Origin: Berberis thunbergii
Taxonomy: Eukaryota > Streptophyta > Magnoliopsida > Ranunculales > Berberidaceae
NCBI GenBank assembly: GCA_003290165.1
Contig: QNQO01001851.1
Location: 1 to 64,000 of the forward strand
Direction: 5' to 3'
Length of the DNA: 64,000 bases
This document shows, in pieces, positions 34,255-45,583 of the stretch; within the stretch, counting starts at the first letter, position 1; every line of letters begins with the position of its first letter. Made by a program: the position numbers and the translations under genes. Below the pieces are notes generated by a model. That model was not told where the DNA came from. It saw nothing but the letters and a program-made list of their open reading frames with translations, and did not search any database.

Positions 34255-34802
34255 TTAAGCTAAGGGTTAAACTCACTAAGTAAATTGTTGTCTAGATAGT
34301 TCCTTTGTGGACAAACTTAAACTCGTGTCTTAATTGGCGCCAAATAATTGTTTAATCTTATTGAATATAAGGTTTTTCATCTACTTCTCTAACAAATAAA
34401 CAATATTTGAATGATGTTATTGAAGCACACAAACTTGAAAATAAAAATATGAGTATACTAATTCTTGAAAGATTGCAGCCGCTGATATTGACATTCATCT
34501 AGCTTTTTTTTTTATACCCTGAATTTATGGTTTGCTTCATCAATTCGAGAAGATTTTCGAGGTGCATCTCCCTTGGGAGATTGAGCGTCTCCCTTAGGAA
34601 ATTTCACTTATCATTTTATTGTAATAAAAAATACTTGGCTACAATTAATAAATCATTAAGGACTCTGTTGTTCAATGCACAAACCTTGCAAAAGGTAACC
34701 TTCAATTAGGTTTTTATAAGATAAATTTTGAACATGGTGATCCATTTATAAATCACTAAAAAAAACTAAACAAAAAATGGAGACGATGAGATAGTTGAAA
34801 AA

Positions 34803-34875
34803 CGCCGTCTGTGGAAATCAAACCCACGACCACGTGGTTAAAAGCCACGCGCTCTACCAGCTAACCTAAGATGGC
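34803..34875 (-). pseudogene. decayed tRNA-Lys (TTT)
   Basis: The 73-bp counterpart of the intact tRNA at 44333-44405. The anticodon arm (loop CTTTTAA, anticodon TTT) is unchanged. The other arms are damaged: the acceptor stem has an A-C mismatch at pair 4, the D arm reads TAGGTTAGCTGGTAGA instead of TAGCTCAGTTGGTAGA, and the T loop has lost C56 (TTTGATT). It should not fold or transcribe normally. Confidence 0.85.
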
Positions 34876-35145
34876 TGATATTGAGGATAGTGAGATGTTG
34901 ATGTTAACAGTCTTTCTCTGTTGCGCACAACGTAATCATGATACAATTTGTTGTGCGGACGGTGACGGTAGCGTAGCGAAAACTTCTGTGGAAAACAGCG
35001 GAGCTGCATCTTATAATTGAACATTACCATTTTCGTGAATAGTGACGAATATACATGTGAATATTGTACAATACCGCATGAACATTGTCATCTTCTTCAA
35101 ATAAACAGTACTGCAACCGGATGAATAACACTGAAATTCTGAAAG

Positions 35146-35440
35146 ACACAAAATACAGATGCAACACAAATTTAACGTGGTTCGAAAAACTCGCATACGT
35201 CCACAACCAAACAAAAATCATTCATTATTCCAAATTTGGTTACAAACAGATACAAATTGCTTATCGAAAGAAACCAAATACAAAATTCTGAAACACACAA
35301 AATACAGATGCAACACAAATTTAACGTGGTTCGGCAAACTCGCATACGTCCACGACCAAACAAAAATCCTTCATTATTCCAAATTTGGCTACAAACAGAT
35401 ACAAATTGTTTCTCAAAAGAAACCAAATACAAAATTTGAA
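35146..35440. repeat. 149-bp tandem doublet
   Basis: The unit starting ACACAAAATACAGATGCAAC occurs at 35146 and again at 35295. It contains the string AACGTGGTTCG..AAACTCGCATACGTCCAC, a phrase common in plant retrotransposon LTRs. Unit 2 of the segmental duplication holds only one copy (about 44982-45125). Open frames over the doublet are repeat artefacts. Confidence 0.75.
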
Positions 35441-35899
35441 AAAATCGGATTACGAACTTTTAATGATCCTCACATCGATATAAACGCAGAGAATGAGACA
35501 TCTACTGAGGATCCTTGATCCCGAAGGATGGGTTGATCAAATGAGAAACCCTTGGTCCCCTTTTATAGACGAATTAAGGAGGTTGGAAGCTACCTCCTCT
35601 CTTCCTTGTTTCATCCTTAAGAAACCAAAAAAAAGGTCAACAAAGATGGCTAGCTACACTTACTTGATCGAATTAATTTCTTTTTACTTCATCATAAAAA
35701 AATTCAGATCAAAGTCAACAAAGGCGGCTAGCACACTACTTACTTATTCAAACTTCTTTCTTTTTTACTTAATTTTTAAGCAAGCCAAATATTGTTGTAG
35801 AAGCTCCACAAACTTCAAGCCAATCCAGTTTAGGAAGTGATAGTAGCTTCTATCGTATTCCACCACCTTCTCTCATACTTTTCAACAATTGATACCACT

Positions 35900-36508
35900 T
35901 GCTAGGACTAAGAGTAAATGTTGTGAAGCCCTCCAACACACCATTACACGACATATCTCAAACAATGATATTGTCCCCAACTTAAACACCCACTCACCTT
36001 GAATGTGGGGTTTTTATGAACGAGACTCAACTATTCAACTGCCCTCAAAAGGCCTCGTTGCTAATGAGACATATCCAATCCTTTATATACTTGATATGAT
36101 GTTGCTTATTACTTGATGTGGGACTATGTTGAGCCAACATCCCCCACAATCTCCACCTTGGCGAAACATATTGAGCCTACCCTGGCCCGGGTTAAGCTCC
36201 ACCATAACGTGTTATTCTACACTTCTAACTTGCCAAGTCCAAGGTCGAACCATCAGCTCTGATACCACTTGCTAAGACCGAGGGTGAAGGTTGCGAAGCC
36301 TCCGACACCGTCACTACACGACATGTCTCAAGCAACGATATTGTCCTTAACTTAGACACCTGCTCCCATCGGGGGTGTGATTTTTACAAGCGAGGCTCAA
36401 CTATTCAACTGCCCTCAAAATGCCTCATCGCTAATAAGACATATCCAATTTTTTTATATACTTGACATGATGTTTCTCATTAATTGATGTGGGACTATGT
36501 TGAGACAA
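35900..36508 (-). mobile_element. TRIM retrotransposon, family 2 (unit 1 copy)
   Basis: LTRs of about 240 bp at 36270-36508 (5') and 35900-36139 (3') begin TGTTGGCTCAACATAGTCCC (TGTCTCAACATAG in the 5' copy) and end TCCTAGCA/TCTTAGCA on the minus strand. Between them is a 130-bp internal region with PBS TGGTATCAGAGC at 36256-36267 and a purine tract (GGAGATTGTGGGGGA) before the 3' LTR. No coding capacity. Beyond the 3' LTR the sequence again reads AGTGGTATCA, so a third, truncated repeat may have existed. No clean target duplication is seen. Confidence 0.85.
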
Positions 36509-36785
36509 TCTCCAATGGTCTCAAGTTGAGAATGAGTTCAAGAGTCTCTAATCAAGATGAAAGTTGGAAGGAAGACATGTTTCAACTTTTCGATGATCAG
36601 AATATGAGGACACACAAAACTATAAACTCTATATATCCACGGTCATCATGATAGTTGCAATAGATGCATGGGAATTGAATATATTTCTTCTATCTTATAT
36701 CAAATAGTTAGTTTCATTAAATGAATTCACTTGTCATGGATTAGGTTAGCTCCACCTTGCTTAAGTTTGATACATATAAGCTTAC

Positions 36786-39255
36786 TGTAACAACCCTAAT
36801 TAATGCACATTAAATTTTTTTTGGGCTTTATTATATTTGAGGTTGTATATAATAACTAAATAAATAGGGTGTCACTATAACCTTTTGCAAACCCTAACCT
36901 TGTAGGGCGTTGTCTTTAGGTTGGTTAAATAGAGTTATTTGGTTCTTCTCAGCCACATAGAAAATCTGTAGAAAAAAAGGGGAAAAAGAAGAAAAGAATG
37001 AGCAAAATGGAGAAAGAAAAATAAAAGTAAAATGTGAGTTCTTTACTTCCTTTTTTTATAAAAAATTATATTAGTTCATCTTCTACAAAATCTTTGATTA
37101 TAATTTGTTATTGATTTTGTGATTTAGGTTAGATCTAAAAAGGCGTTTAGGTTTGGTAGATGATGTCATCGATTTTATAAAAGGGGATGGGACACATGAT
37201 GTGAATAGGAAGGCAAAACAAAAGTTCTAGTATGATATCGTAGGAGAATTTCTGGAATTTCTAGATATTATAGGAGAGAAAAAATGGGGTTTAGGTTTGG
37301 TAGATGATGACATCGATTTCATAAAGGGGGATGAGACACATGATGTGAATAAGAAGATTGTGATATTGTATGAGAAAAAAAAGGGTTTTGTTGTCAGAGT
37401 TGGTAGTTGAACCTTTATTATTTGTTTATGCTATCATTATGTCCCATATACAATGATGCTTCTAGGTTTTGTTTGATTTGATGTCATATTAACACATTTT
37501 TGTGACCAACCTCAAGCTGTTCGTACCAACCTTTTTTGTCAAACTTAGTTTAATGCTAAATGGAAATTGCTTATTTTAATGAAAAAGATGATACTTATTT
37601 TAATGCTACAGTAGTCATTGGCTCCTAAATTGATTTGTGCTTTATGAATACCCATGTCATGCAAGTTGGCTTTATGCTTTATGCTTTATGCTTTATGCTT
37701 TATGGATACCCATGTCATGCAAGTTGCTTTATGCTTTATGGATACTCATTTTAATACTATAGTGATCATGTAAGTTGTTTTATGGATATTGATTTTAATG
37801 AAGTAGTTACCATGTAAAGGTGTTTTCCTTAGAATTACAAGGATGGTGGAAAGTTTGAATGTATTTTATATCTTATTGACATGTCCATATGATTGATGAA
37901 TTGTAAGTATGTGGCGTGCCCTAAAAGAATGGGTAGATTTACTTATGAATGACAAAATGTCATTGGGAAGGGAAATAACTGAAATATCAAAATAAATGAT
38001 ATTGATAAACTCATATTCCTGAAAATTTAATCACCTGGAATTGTATCACTTAGAACTATCACACCTCTTTTTGTTTATTATTTTCCCTCTCTTACTAGAG
38101 AAGATAAATAACCTGCAAGTCGTCTTGCGGAGGTGGAACGCCTATTTCTTATAGAGAAACTAAAATAACCTTCGGGTTAATCTTGCGGAAATGAGGTGGA
38201 TTTTTATGCTTAAGATAGGATTTGAGATTTATCCGTAAAAAATGTGACGTGACTTTATGCGCATTGATAGACCAAGAGTGGCTTTTGGTACTCATATAGT
38301 TAGGAGAATCCAGTGATGCATGCTTGTATGTGATGTGTCCTCACTTGGGCATGGATGACGGAAAAGTCCTCCTTTATATGAGAGAGACATACGGGCATGT
38401 ATGTTCGGCACGGAGGTGGTGCGAATGTGGTATCGTCTAAGTGATCAATCCGTTAAAAATTAATAATATGTTTAAGTCAAATAATGAATGAAGATCACTA
38501 TTTTGATGAATAAATTACATCTATATTGTTTGTAACCTTTTTCATGCAGGATGACAAGTCCACTAATATTTATGCAAGTCAGACTTTTCATAGTCAACAT
38601 CTACAGAGTAAGTACAAGTAAATTCATATTTACTTATTAGGACGACATAATTGCCTCGTGGAAGAACTACTTGTTTGTTTTGGCTATTTTGTCGTATTAT
38701 ATTTTTTGTCATGCTATGCTATTTCTTTTTTTGATTTTTTTTGGGAACAAAGAACTTCACACCAGCTTAATTGCTTACCCAAGTGGGATTTGGCTTCTTG
38801 GTTACATTCCTTTGGGAACATAGCCGACTAGGTTGTTTCAGGATTTAGTAATTTCGGGCGAGCTTAGAGAAGTTCGTTTCGTACGTGACGAGCATTGTTC
38901 AGAGTTACACGTTGTTCGAGAGTTAGGTCATTTAGTTTGTAGGTGACTATTTAATCTTTTGTAATAGAACTTGGAGTTTTGATTTATTATTTATTGGGAG
39001 AGATACATTCATGATTTGTTGAACTTATTAGAGTTGGTTCTACGAGACTTACTATATTTGCCTTCCTTTTGATGGGCTTTTTAGATCTGTTGTTTTATTT
39101 CCCTTCAATCTGAAAATTTGTGCATTTGATTATTTCTCGTAGATGCCAACTGTTACTTTTAGTGAATGACAATTCATGTCCCGAATTTTGGGAAAAACGG
39201 ATAATCTTACGTGGATTTTGGGATTTTTGTTTTCTTCGAAAATCGGAGCGTGACA
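36786..39255 (+). repeat. gypsy 5' LTR (2.47 kb)
   Basis: TG...CA ends. The region from 38585 onward aligns with the 3' LTR remnant at nearly every position. It contains an internal approximately 142-bp duplication (TTTGGTAGATGATG...CACATGATGTGAATA at about 37151 and 37293) and a (GCTTTAT)n run near 37668-37701. Confidence 0.88.
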
Positions 39256-39258
39256 ATT

Positions 39259-39270
39259 TGGTATCAGAGC
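39259..39270 (+). other. gypsy primer-binding site
   Basis: TGGTATCAGAGC three bases downstream of the 5' LTR; complementary to initiator-Met tRNA, as usual for this group. Confidence 0.9.
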
Positions 39271-39390
39271 ACAGTTTACCCTAGGCCAGGGAGAGTCTAG
39301 GGGATCATTGGAATGTGGTTATGGGTAAGCTGTGGAGTATTTTGTGGATCTTATAGAGTGTCTAATCATTGCCATTTTTATTTGAAGGAT

Positions 39391-40600
39391 ATGGCTGGAA
39401 GACATACTCATCAGAATCCAAATGGGAACAATAGCGGTAGCAGTGAAAATGTTGTACCAAATGGAGATGGTAATGGAAGTGGAAATGGTCATGGTGAGAA
39501 TACGATTCAGTTGAGTCAAACTATGATGATGCAGTTGCTACAAGGATTGCAACAGAATAGCAATCAAGGTGACCCTTTTGCTAGAAGGGTTAAGGAGTTT
39601 GGGACATTGGGTGGTAAGAGATTTACCGGAGATAATCCGAGAGATGTAGATGCTTGGGTCCAAAGCTGTGAGAACTGTTTTCAAGAGGATGCAACTTACT
39701 GAAGTCCAAAAACAAGAGTTAGCTGCACATCATCTGGATGGTGCTACCAAGTTATTGGTGGGAGTCTTTACTACCCTCCATTGATATTGTTGTTATGACA
39801 TGGGACGACTTCAAGGATCGATTTGAGAGTAGGTTTGTGCCTAATGCAGCTAAGGCGCAATGGGCTGCGGAGTTTAATATGTTGAAACAGACTGAGAATA
39901 TGACTGCGGAGCAGTATGTCACGAAGTTTAACGAGTTGTCATGTTATGCTCCGTATTTGGTGGACACACCAGAAAATAAAAATGTCAAATTTATAGGGGT
40001 TTGCATCACTACCTATCGAGGGCTCTTCTCACCACTGATAGGGAAAGTTTTGACAGAGTTTTGGATTTGGCATTGAAGTACGAGGAACAAAACAAGTTGT
40101 ATCATGAGAGTAGGGAAAAGGCAAGAAGAAGTGGGGCGAGGCGTCAGGAAACACTCGTCACCAAGGTGCATCGCGTGATTATCGTAGTGATCGTAGCCGT
40201 TTTCGCCCTTATGATCAAGGGCAAAGAGGTCAACATTTTCAGAACCAGAAATCTCAAGGTGGTTACCTGAACCAGCAGCAGGGAGGAAATCAATTCCACC
40301 GCCAGGGTGGAAATTAGTTCCAAATACAAGGATATAATCATTCCCAGAAACAGGATGGTAACCAGCATCAGAGGCAGAATGGGAACCAATTCCATCGTCA
40401 GGGTAACCAGAGACAAGGTTATCAGGGTCATTGGAACTAGACTACCCAAACAACATCAGGGGGATATGTAGTGACCTGCTTCACTTGTGGGCAACCAGGT
40501 CATCGGATGCGAGATTGCCCTAATGATAGGAACACGCCCCAGAATAGGCAAGGTCAACCCACCCAAGGGCGTGTATTTACCGCCCTTCCAAATCAGGAAA
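39391..40600 (+). pseudogene. gypsy Gag
   Basis: Starts MAGRHTHQNPNG at 39391, low-complexity and Asn/Gly-rich, then GGKRFTGDNPRDVDAWVQ. The frame shifts near 39690 and again around 39740. The capsid-like block continues MTWDDFKDRFESRFVPNAAK, AEFNMLKQTENMTAEQYV and KFNELSCYAPYLVD (39795-39970), with another shift near 40000. After a Gln-rich stretch the zinc knuckle CFTCGQPGHRMRDC (CX2CX4HX4C) lies at about 40474-40515. Such Gag proteins form the cytoplasmic particle in which reverse transcription takes place. Confidence 0.85.
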
Positions 40601-41224
40601 ACATTCAAGGTATTCCTGATTTTCCTATCTCTAATGTGAAGGTTTTATTTGATACTGGTGCATCATATTCTTTCATATCTCGACGTTTGGTTAATCGAAA
40701 AATGTTGAAAACTTTGTCACTTGCTATATCATTATGTGTTACCACCCATTTAGGAGGCTCAGCGACATTAAATGAATTATGTAAAAATTTTAAGATTTCC
40801 TTCCTCGACAAAGTGTTTCTTGTCGACTTGATTGTGCTTGACTTTGAGGGTTTATTGATGTGATTTTGGGAATGGATTGGTTGTGTAAGAACCTAGTCAC
40901 GTTGGATTGTGCAAAGAAGATAGTTTCCATTCATGGTCCAAGCATGCCCCCTGTTTTACACACTTGTGGAAATTGTGAAGAGTTAGTGATGTCTAGTTTT
41001 CTTTACTCGGTGGGGACGTCGGAGAGAAAAATCCGAGATGTAGAAGTGGTAAGAGATTATGAAGATGTATTTCGGAAAATTCCTGGCTTGCCACCTAGGC
41101 GAGAAGTTGAGTTCCGAATCGATTTATTACCTAGAACCGCTCCTATCTCTAAGGCGTCATACCGGATGGCGCCGAAGGAGTTGAGCGAGATGAAAGTCCA
41201 GTTGGATGAGATGTTGCAAAAAAG
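40600..41224 (+). pseudogene. gypsy protease and start of RT
   Basis: The aspartic protease motif LFDTGASYSFIS lies near 40648-40683 and VILGMDWL near 40857-40882, with a one-base frame break between the two open frames at about 40860. The linker DVFRKIPGLPPRREVEFRID and PISKASYRMAPKELSEMKVQ leads into RT, as in complete plant gypsy elements. Confidence 0.88.
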
Positions 41225-41328
41225 GTAATTTTAGTGTTTTTGCTTTGTTTTATTCGAATATACTTATTGACATGTTTACTCATGTTAATGTATATATGTG
41301 TAATCCTTTTGAGGTGTGTATGAATCAG
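41225..41328 (+). other. intron-like GT...AG insert in gypsy RT
   Basis: Removing these 104 AT-rich bases (GTAATTTTAG...TGAATCAG) joins LDEMLQK to [16 protein letters not shown] in frame, the conserved start of gypsy RT. Both ends fit spliceosomal signals. It could be a real intron, or a small insertion that happens to have GT-AG ends. Confidence 0.6.
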
Positions 41329-42412
41329 GTTCATACGTCCTAGTAGTTCTCCGTGGGGAGCATCCGCAATTTTCGTTTCGAAGAAGGATGGAACCTTGAG
41401 GATGTGTATTGACTATAAGGAGCTGAACAAGATGACTATCAAGAACAAGTATCCGTTGCCTTGAATTGATGATCTTCTTGATCAGTTGAAGGGAGCAGTG
41501 GTGTTTTCTCAGTTTGACTTGAGAATTGGATATCATCAAATGGGTGTTGAAGAAGATAGTATTCCTCTCATAGCTTTTCGTACGAGATATAGATTGTATG
41601 AGTTTCCCGTCATACCTTTTGGTTTGACAAATGCTCCAGCCTTTTGCATGGACTTGATGAATCGGATCTTTCGACCATACTTGGACAAATTCGTCATTAT
41701 TTTTATCGATGACATTTTGGTTTACTCCCGTAGTGAAGCAGAGCACAGAGAGCATCTCAGGACAGTGTTGCAGACCTTGAGAGATCATAAATTGTACGAG
41801 AAATTTAGCAAGTGCCATTTTTAGGAGAAAGAGGTGAAATTCTTAGGGCATGTTGTTTCTGGTCAGGGTATAGTAGTAGATCCTGATAAGGTGAAAGCAG
41901 TGAAAGATTGAAAACAACCTACTAATGCAACGGAGGTGAGAAGCTTTTTAGGGTTAGCTGGTTATTATAGAAGATTTATTGAGAAGTTTTCTCTTATTGT
42001 TGCCCCTTTGACTGAGTTGATCCGCAAGAATGTTCAAATTATTTGGACCAATGAGTGTGAAAAGGTTTTTCAGGAGTTGAAGCACCGATTACCACTGCGC
42101 CCATTCTAACTATTCCAGTGCAAGGTGGGAAGTTGGTGGCCTTCACTGATGCTAGTGGCACAGGTTTGGGTTGTGTACTAATGCAGAATCAGAAGGTTGT
42201 GTCGTACGCCTCATTACAATTGAAGCCTCATGAGAGACGATATCTACCATGACTTGGAATTAGCGACAGTTGTGTTTGCTTTGAAAATGTGGCAACACTA
42301 CCTTTATGGGGAGCATTTTGAGTTGTTCACGGATCACAAGAGTCTGAAGTATTTGTTTTCGCAGAAGGAGCTGAATATGAGACAACAAAGGTGCTCTTAG
42401 TCGGCAACAAAG
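41329..42412 (+). pseudogene. gypsy RT and partial RNase H
   Basis: RT blocks: [40 protein letters not shown], then a TGA in place of the usual Arg codon before [10 protein letters not shown] (41464). [31 protein letters not shown] and the catalytic [10 protein letters not shown] (about 41698-41727) follow. A TAG at 41822 and a TGA near 41909 break the frame. FLGLAGYYRRFIEKFS is at about 41945-41990. RNase H starts (KLVAFTDASGTGLGCVL, about 42132-42180) and is still readable at [20 protein letters not shown] (about 42327-42390). It then stops abruptly at a short duplicated CAACAAAGGTG (about 42383-42393 and 42405-42415) where the deletion begins. Confidence 0.88.
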
Positions 42413-42416
42413 GTGT

Positions 42417-43086
42417 TTTTCATAGTCAACATCTACAGAGTAAGTACAAGTAAATTCATATTTACTTATTAGGACGACATAATTGCCTCGTGGAGTAACT
42501 ACTTGTTTGTTTTGGCTATTTTGTCGTATTATATTTTTCTGTCATGCCAGCTATTTCTTTTATTGATTTTTTTGGGAACAAAGAACTTCACACCAGCTTA
42601 ATTGCTGACCCAAGTGGGCTTTGGCTTCTTGGGTACATTCCTTTGGGAACGTAGCCGACTAGGTTGTTTCAGGATTTAATAATTTTGGGCGAGTTTAGAA
42701 AAGTTTGTTTCGTACGTGACGAACATTGCTGGGAGTTGCACGTTGTTCAAGAGTTAGGTCATTTTGTTTGTAGGTGACTGTTTAATCTTTTGTAATAGAA
42801 CTTGGAGTTTTGATTTATTATTTATTGGGAGAGATATATTCGTGATTTGCTGAACTTATTAGAGTTGGTTCTACGAGACTTACTATATTTTCCTTCCTTT
42901 TGATGACATTTTTAGATCAGTTGTTTTATTTCTCTTTAATCTGAAAAATTGTGCATTTGATTATTTCTCGTAGATGCCAATTGTTACTTTTAGTGAATGA
43001 CAATTCATGTCCCGAATTTTGGGAAAAACGGATAATCCTACATAGATTTTGGGATTTTCGTTTTCTTCGAAAATCAGGGCGTGACA
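42417..43086 (+). repeat. gypsy 3' LTR remnant
   Basis: Matches 38585-39255 of the 5' LTR over about 670 bp with scattered substitutions and ends GCGTGACA. The first approximately 1.8 kb of the LTR is missing. Confidence 0.88.
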
Positions 43087-43132
43087 CTTACTATTGTGTT
43101 GTCTTTAATTTCATTCTTCACTTATTTGGAAA

Positions 43133-43210
43133 ATCCTCATGTTTCAAATGATTTTAACTCACCTCCAGTTCATCCCGCTGAGATCAACATAGCAGTTGCA
43201 TCAGATGCAA
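43133..43210 (+). other. 78-nt exon-like repeat R1
   Basis: The module spans 26 codons in one phase, reading about PHVSNDFNSPPVHPAEINIA then VASDA. Donor GTAAG is intact after GATGCAA; the acceptor is TTGGAAA instead of TTGGCAG, so it could not be spliced normally. Similar modules are R2-R4. The host gene is not recognised. Confidence 0.55.
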
Positions 43211-43360
43211 GTAAGTTGAGCTATGTTTCTTTTATCTTCTATCGAATAGTTTATGTTTGATATATATGTTCAAATTTGGGTTAAGCTCAAATTTGTTTAT
43301 GTTTGATATATAAGTTTACTATTGTGTTGTCTTTAATTTCACTTTTCATTTATTTGGCAG

Positions 43361-43438
43361 ACCCTCATGTTTAAAATGATGGTGATGCACCTCTAGTTCG
43401 TTGTGATGAGATCAACATTGCGGCTGCACTGGATGCAA
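43361..43438 (+). other. 78-nt exon-like repeat R2
   Basis: Acceptor TTTGGCAG and donor GTAAG are both intact. The module follows R1 at a 228-bp period, but a TAA replaces the Ser codon early in it (CATGTTTAAAAT). Confidence 0.55.
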
Positions 43439-43724
43439 GTAAGTTGTTATGTTTCTTCTGTGTTTTATCAAATAGTTATTTCATGAAATGAATGAATTTA
43501 ATAATCATGGATTGGGTTGGCTCGCCTTCGTTTATATTTGATATATATGCTTACTTTTCATTCTTGATTTATTTTCCTATTGGTACGTAGGACTTTCCGT
43601 GCTCCATTTGATCAGGTGGGAGGAAATTCTCCTCCTCCTCATTATTTTTTTTTCCTTCCTTCCTTCCTTCTTCTTCTTCTAGGTTTTGAGTTTTAGTTTT
43701 TTTGGTTCTTAATGGTTTACAGAT

Positions 43725-43749
43725 GCCGAGTATGGTGCTTTGTTGGAGG
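43725..43749 (+). pseudogene. truncated first exon of a glycine-rich RNA-binding protein (unit 1)
   Basis: GATGCCGAGTATGGTGCTTTGTTGGAGG encodes DAEY, then RCFVGG after allowing for one lost C. This is the RNP-2 start of plant GRP7-type proteins. It is cut by the junction to unit 2. Confidence 0.6.
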
Positions 43750-44327
43750 TTAAGCTAAGGGTTAAACTCACTAAGTAAATTGTTGTCTAGATAGCTCATT
43801 GGTGGACAAACTTAAACTCGTGTCTTAATAGGCACCAAATAATTGCTTAATCTTCTTGAATATAATGTTTTCCATCCCTTTCTCTAACAAATAAAAAATG
43901 TTTGAATGATGTTATTGAAGCACATAAACTCAAAAATTAAAATAATAGTATACTAGTTCTTGAAAGATTGCATTCGCTGATATTGATATTCATCTAACTT
44001 CTTTTTTATACCCTGAATTTAGGGTTTGCTTTCTCGATTTGAGAAGATCTTCGAGGTGCGTCTCCCTTAGAAAATTTCACTTATCCTTTTATTGTAATCA
44101 AAATACTTGGCTACAATTAATAAGTCCTCAGGAACTTTGTTGTTCAATGCACAAACCTTGCAAAAGGTAATCTTACAATTATGTTTTTATAAGTTGAGCA
44201 ATTTTGATTCTTTCGTGTTAGTATTAACTTGAAAATTATATATTTGATAAAATAAATTTTTAACATAGTGATCAATTTATAAATTACTAAAAAAACTAAA
44301 CAAAAAATGGAGACGATGAGATAGTTG

Positions 44328-44332
44328 AAAAA
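44328..44332 (-). terminator. Pol III T-run of tRNA-Lys
   Basis: Five Ts on the minus strand directly after the discriminator base. Confidence 0.85.
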
Positions 44333-44405
44333 CGCCGTCTGTGGGAATCGAACCCACGACCACGTGGTTAAAAGCCACGCGCTCTACCAACTGAGCTAAG
44401 ACGGC
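44333..44405 (-). tRNA. trnK-UUU: tRNA-Lys (TTT)
   Basis: A complete 73-nt cloverleaf on the minus strand. The acceptor stem GCCGTCT/AGACGGC is fully paired. The D arm is TAGCTCAGTTGGTAGAGC. The anticodon arm is CGTGG-CTTTTAA-CCACG with anticodon TTT, and the T arm is GTGGG-TTCGATT-CCCAC; discriminator G. A TTTTT Pol III terminator follows directly (44332-44328). TATA-like ATATATAG lies a few bases upstream, as is usual for plant tRNA genes. There is no intron. A decayed duplicate is at 34803-34875. Confidence 0.95.
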
Positions 44406-45583
44406 TGCTATATATCCTTGTCTAGTTTTGGTCATTGAAGTAAAAAACACTTTGATGAATAACTTAAATTATTTTTTCTTTCAGTCATCCCTCTCGCCTT
44501 TCCTAGTTTATTAATAATAAAATGGATTCTTCCAATGTATAAAATACAAATTCCAATGGCTTTTGCTGCTCTAACCTTCCCAACCATGATTTTTTTACAG
44601 GCATTTCACCTCGAAATAAGAAATTGTATTGATACTAGATATCCAAAAATATTAGATTTCAAATAGAGTATTGTATTGATGATGAGGATAGTGAGATGTT
44701 GATGTTAAAAGTCAGTTTTCCGTTGCGCACAACACAGCCATGATATAATTTGTTGTGCGCACGGTGACGGAAGTGTAGCGACAACTTCTGTGGAAAATGG
44801 TGGAGCTGCATCTTATGATTGAACAGTACCATATTCATGAATAGTGATGAATATCTATAAGATATTATTCCATACAAATAGTATTGTACATGTGAATATT
44901 GTACAATACTGCATGAACATTGTCGTCCTCTTCAAATAAACAGTACTGCAACCGGATGAAGAATACTAAAAATCTAAAACACACAAAATACAGATGCAAC
45001 ACAAATTAAACGTGGTTTGGCAAACTCGCATACGTCCACAACCAAACAAAAATCCTTAATTATTCCAAATTTGGTTACAAACGGATACAAATTATTTCTC
45101 GAAATAAACCAAATACAATATTCAAAAAATTCGGATTACAAACTTCTCATGATCCTCACATCGATATTAACGCAAAGAAGGAAACATCTGATGATGATCC
45201 TTGATCCCGAAGGATGGGATGATCAAATGAGAAACCCTTGGTCCCCCTTTTATAGACGAACTGAGGAGGTTGGAAGCCACCTCCTCTCTTCCTTGTTTTC
45301 ATCCTTAAGAAAACAAAAAAATAAGTCAACAAAGACGGCTAGCTACACTCACTTGTTTGAGTTAATTTCTTTTTACTTCATCATAAAAAAATTCAGATCA
45401 AAATAAACAAAGGCGGCTAACACACTACTTATTCAAATTTCTTTCTTTTTACTTAATTTTTAAGCAAGCCAAAGATTGTTGTAGAAGCTCTACAAACTTC
45501 AAGCCAATGTACTTTAGGAGGCGATGGTAGCTTCTATCGTATTTCACCACCTTTTCTCATACTTTTCAACGATTAATACCACT

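Larger units (their letters stand above)
36786..43086 (+). mobile_element. Ty3-gypsy element with internal deletion
   Basis: Exact target duplication CTTAC at 36781-36785 and 43087-43091. The empty site is preserved in unit 2 (...TATATAAGCTTACGATTGTG, around 46451-46466). The 5' LTR is long (36786-39255, TGTAACAACC...GCGTGACA). The 3' LTR keeps only its last 670 bp (42417-43086). PBS TGGTATCAGAGC lies at 39259-39270. Gag, zinc knuckle, protease, RT and the first part of RNase H are visible; integrase, the polypurine tract and about 1.8 kb of the 3' LTR are gone in one deletion. Stops and frameshifts make it inactive. Confidence 0.92.
34255..43749. repeat. segmental tandem duplication, unit 1 (contains gypsy insertion)
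   Basis: It starts at TTAAGCTAAGGGTTAAACTC (34255) and runs to the truncated RNA-binding-protein exon that ends near 43749. With the gypsy element (36786-43086) and one target-site copy removed, the unit is about 3.19 kb. Order of contents: leader, decayed tRNA-Lys, an approximately 149-bp tandem doublet (35146-35440), TRIM, two 78-nt exon-like repeats and an exon fragment. Unit 2 follows immediately. Confidence 0.85.

Noticed and set aside
34803..34875. Second functional tRNA-Lys
   Set aside because: Mismatches in acceptor, D and T arms, including loss of T-loop C56, argue against a working tRNA.
35011..35518. Several overlapping frames on both strands with repeated peptides
   Set aside because: The repetition comes from the 149-bp tandem doublet of LTR-like DNA; the same peptides occur once in the sister unit.
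36786..43086. An intact, autonomous gypsy element
   Set aside because: No integrase or polypurine tract, a truncated 3' LTR, and several stops and shifts in Gag and RT.
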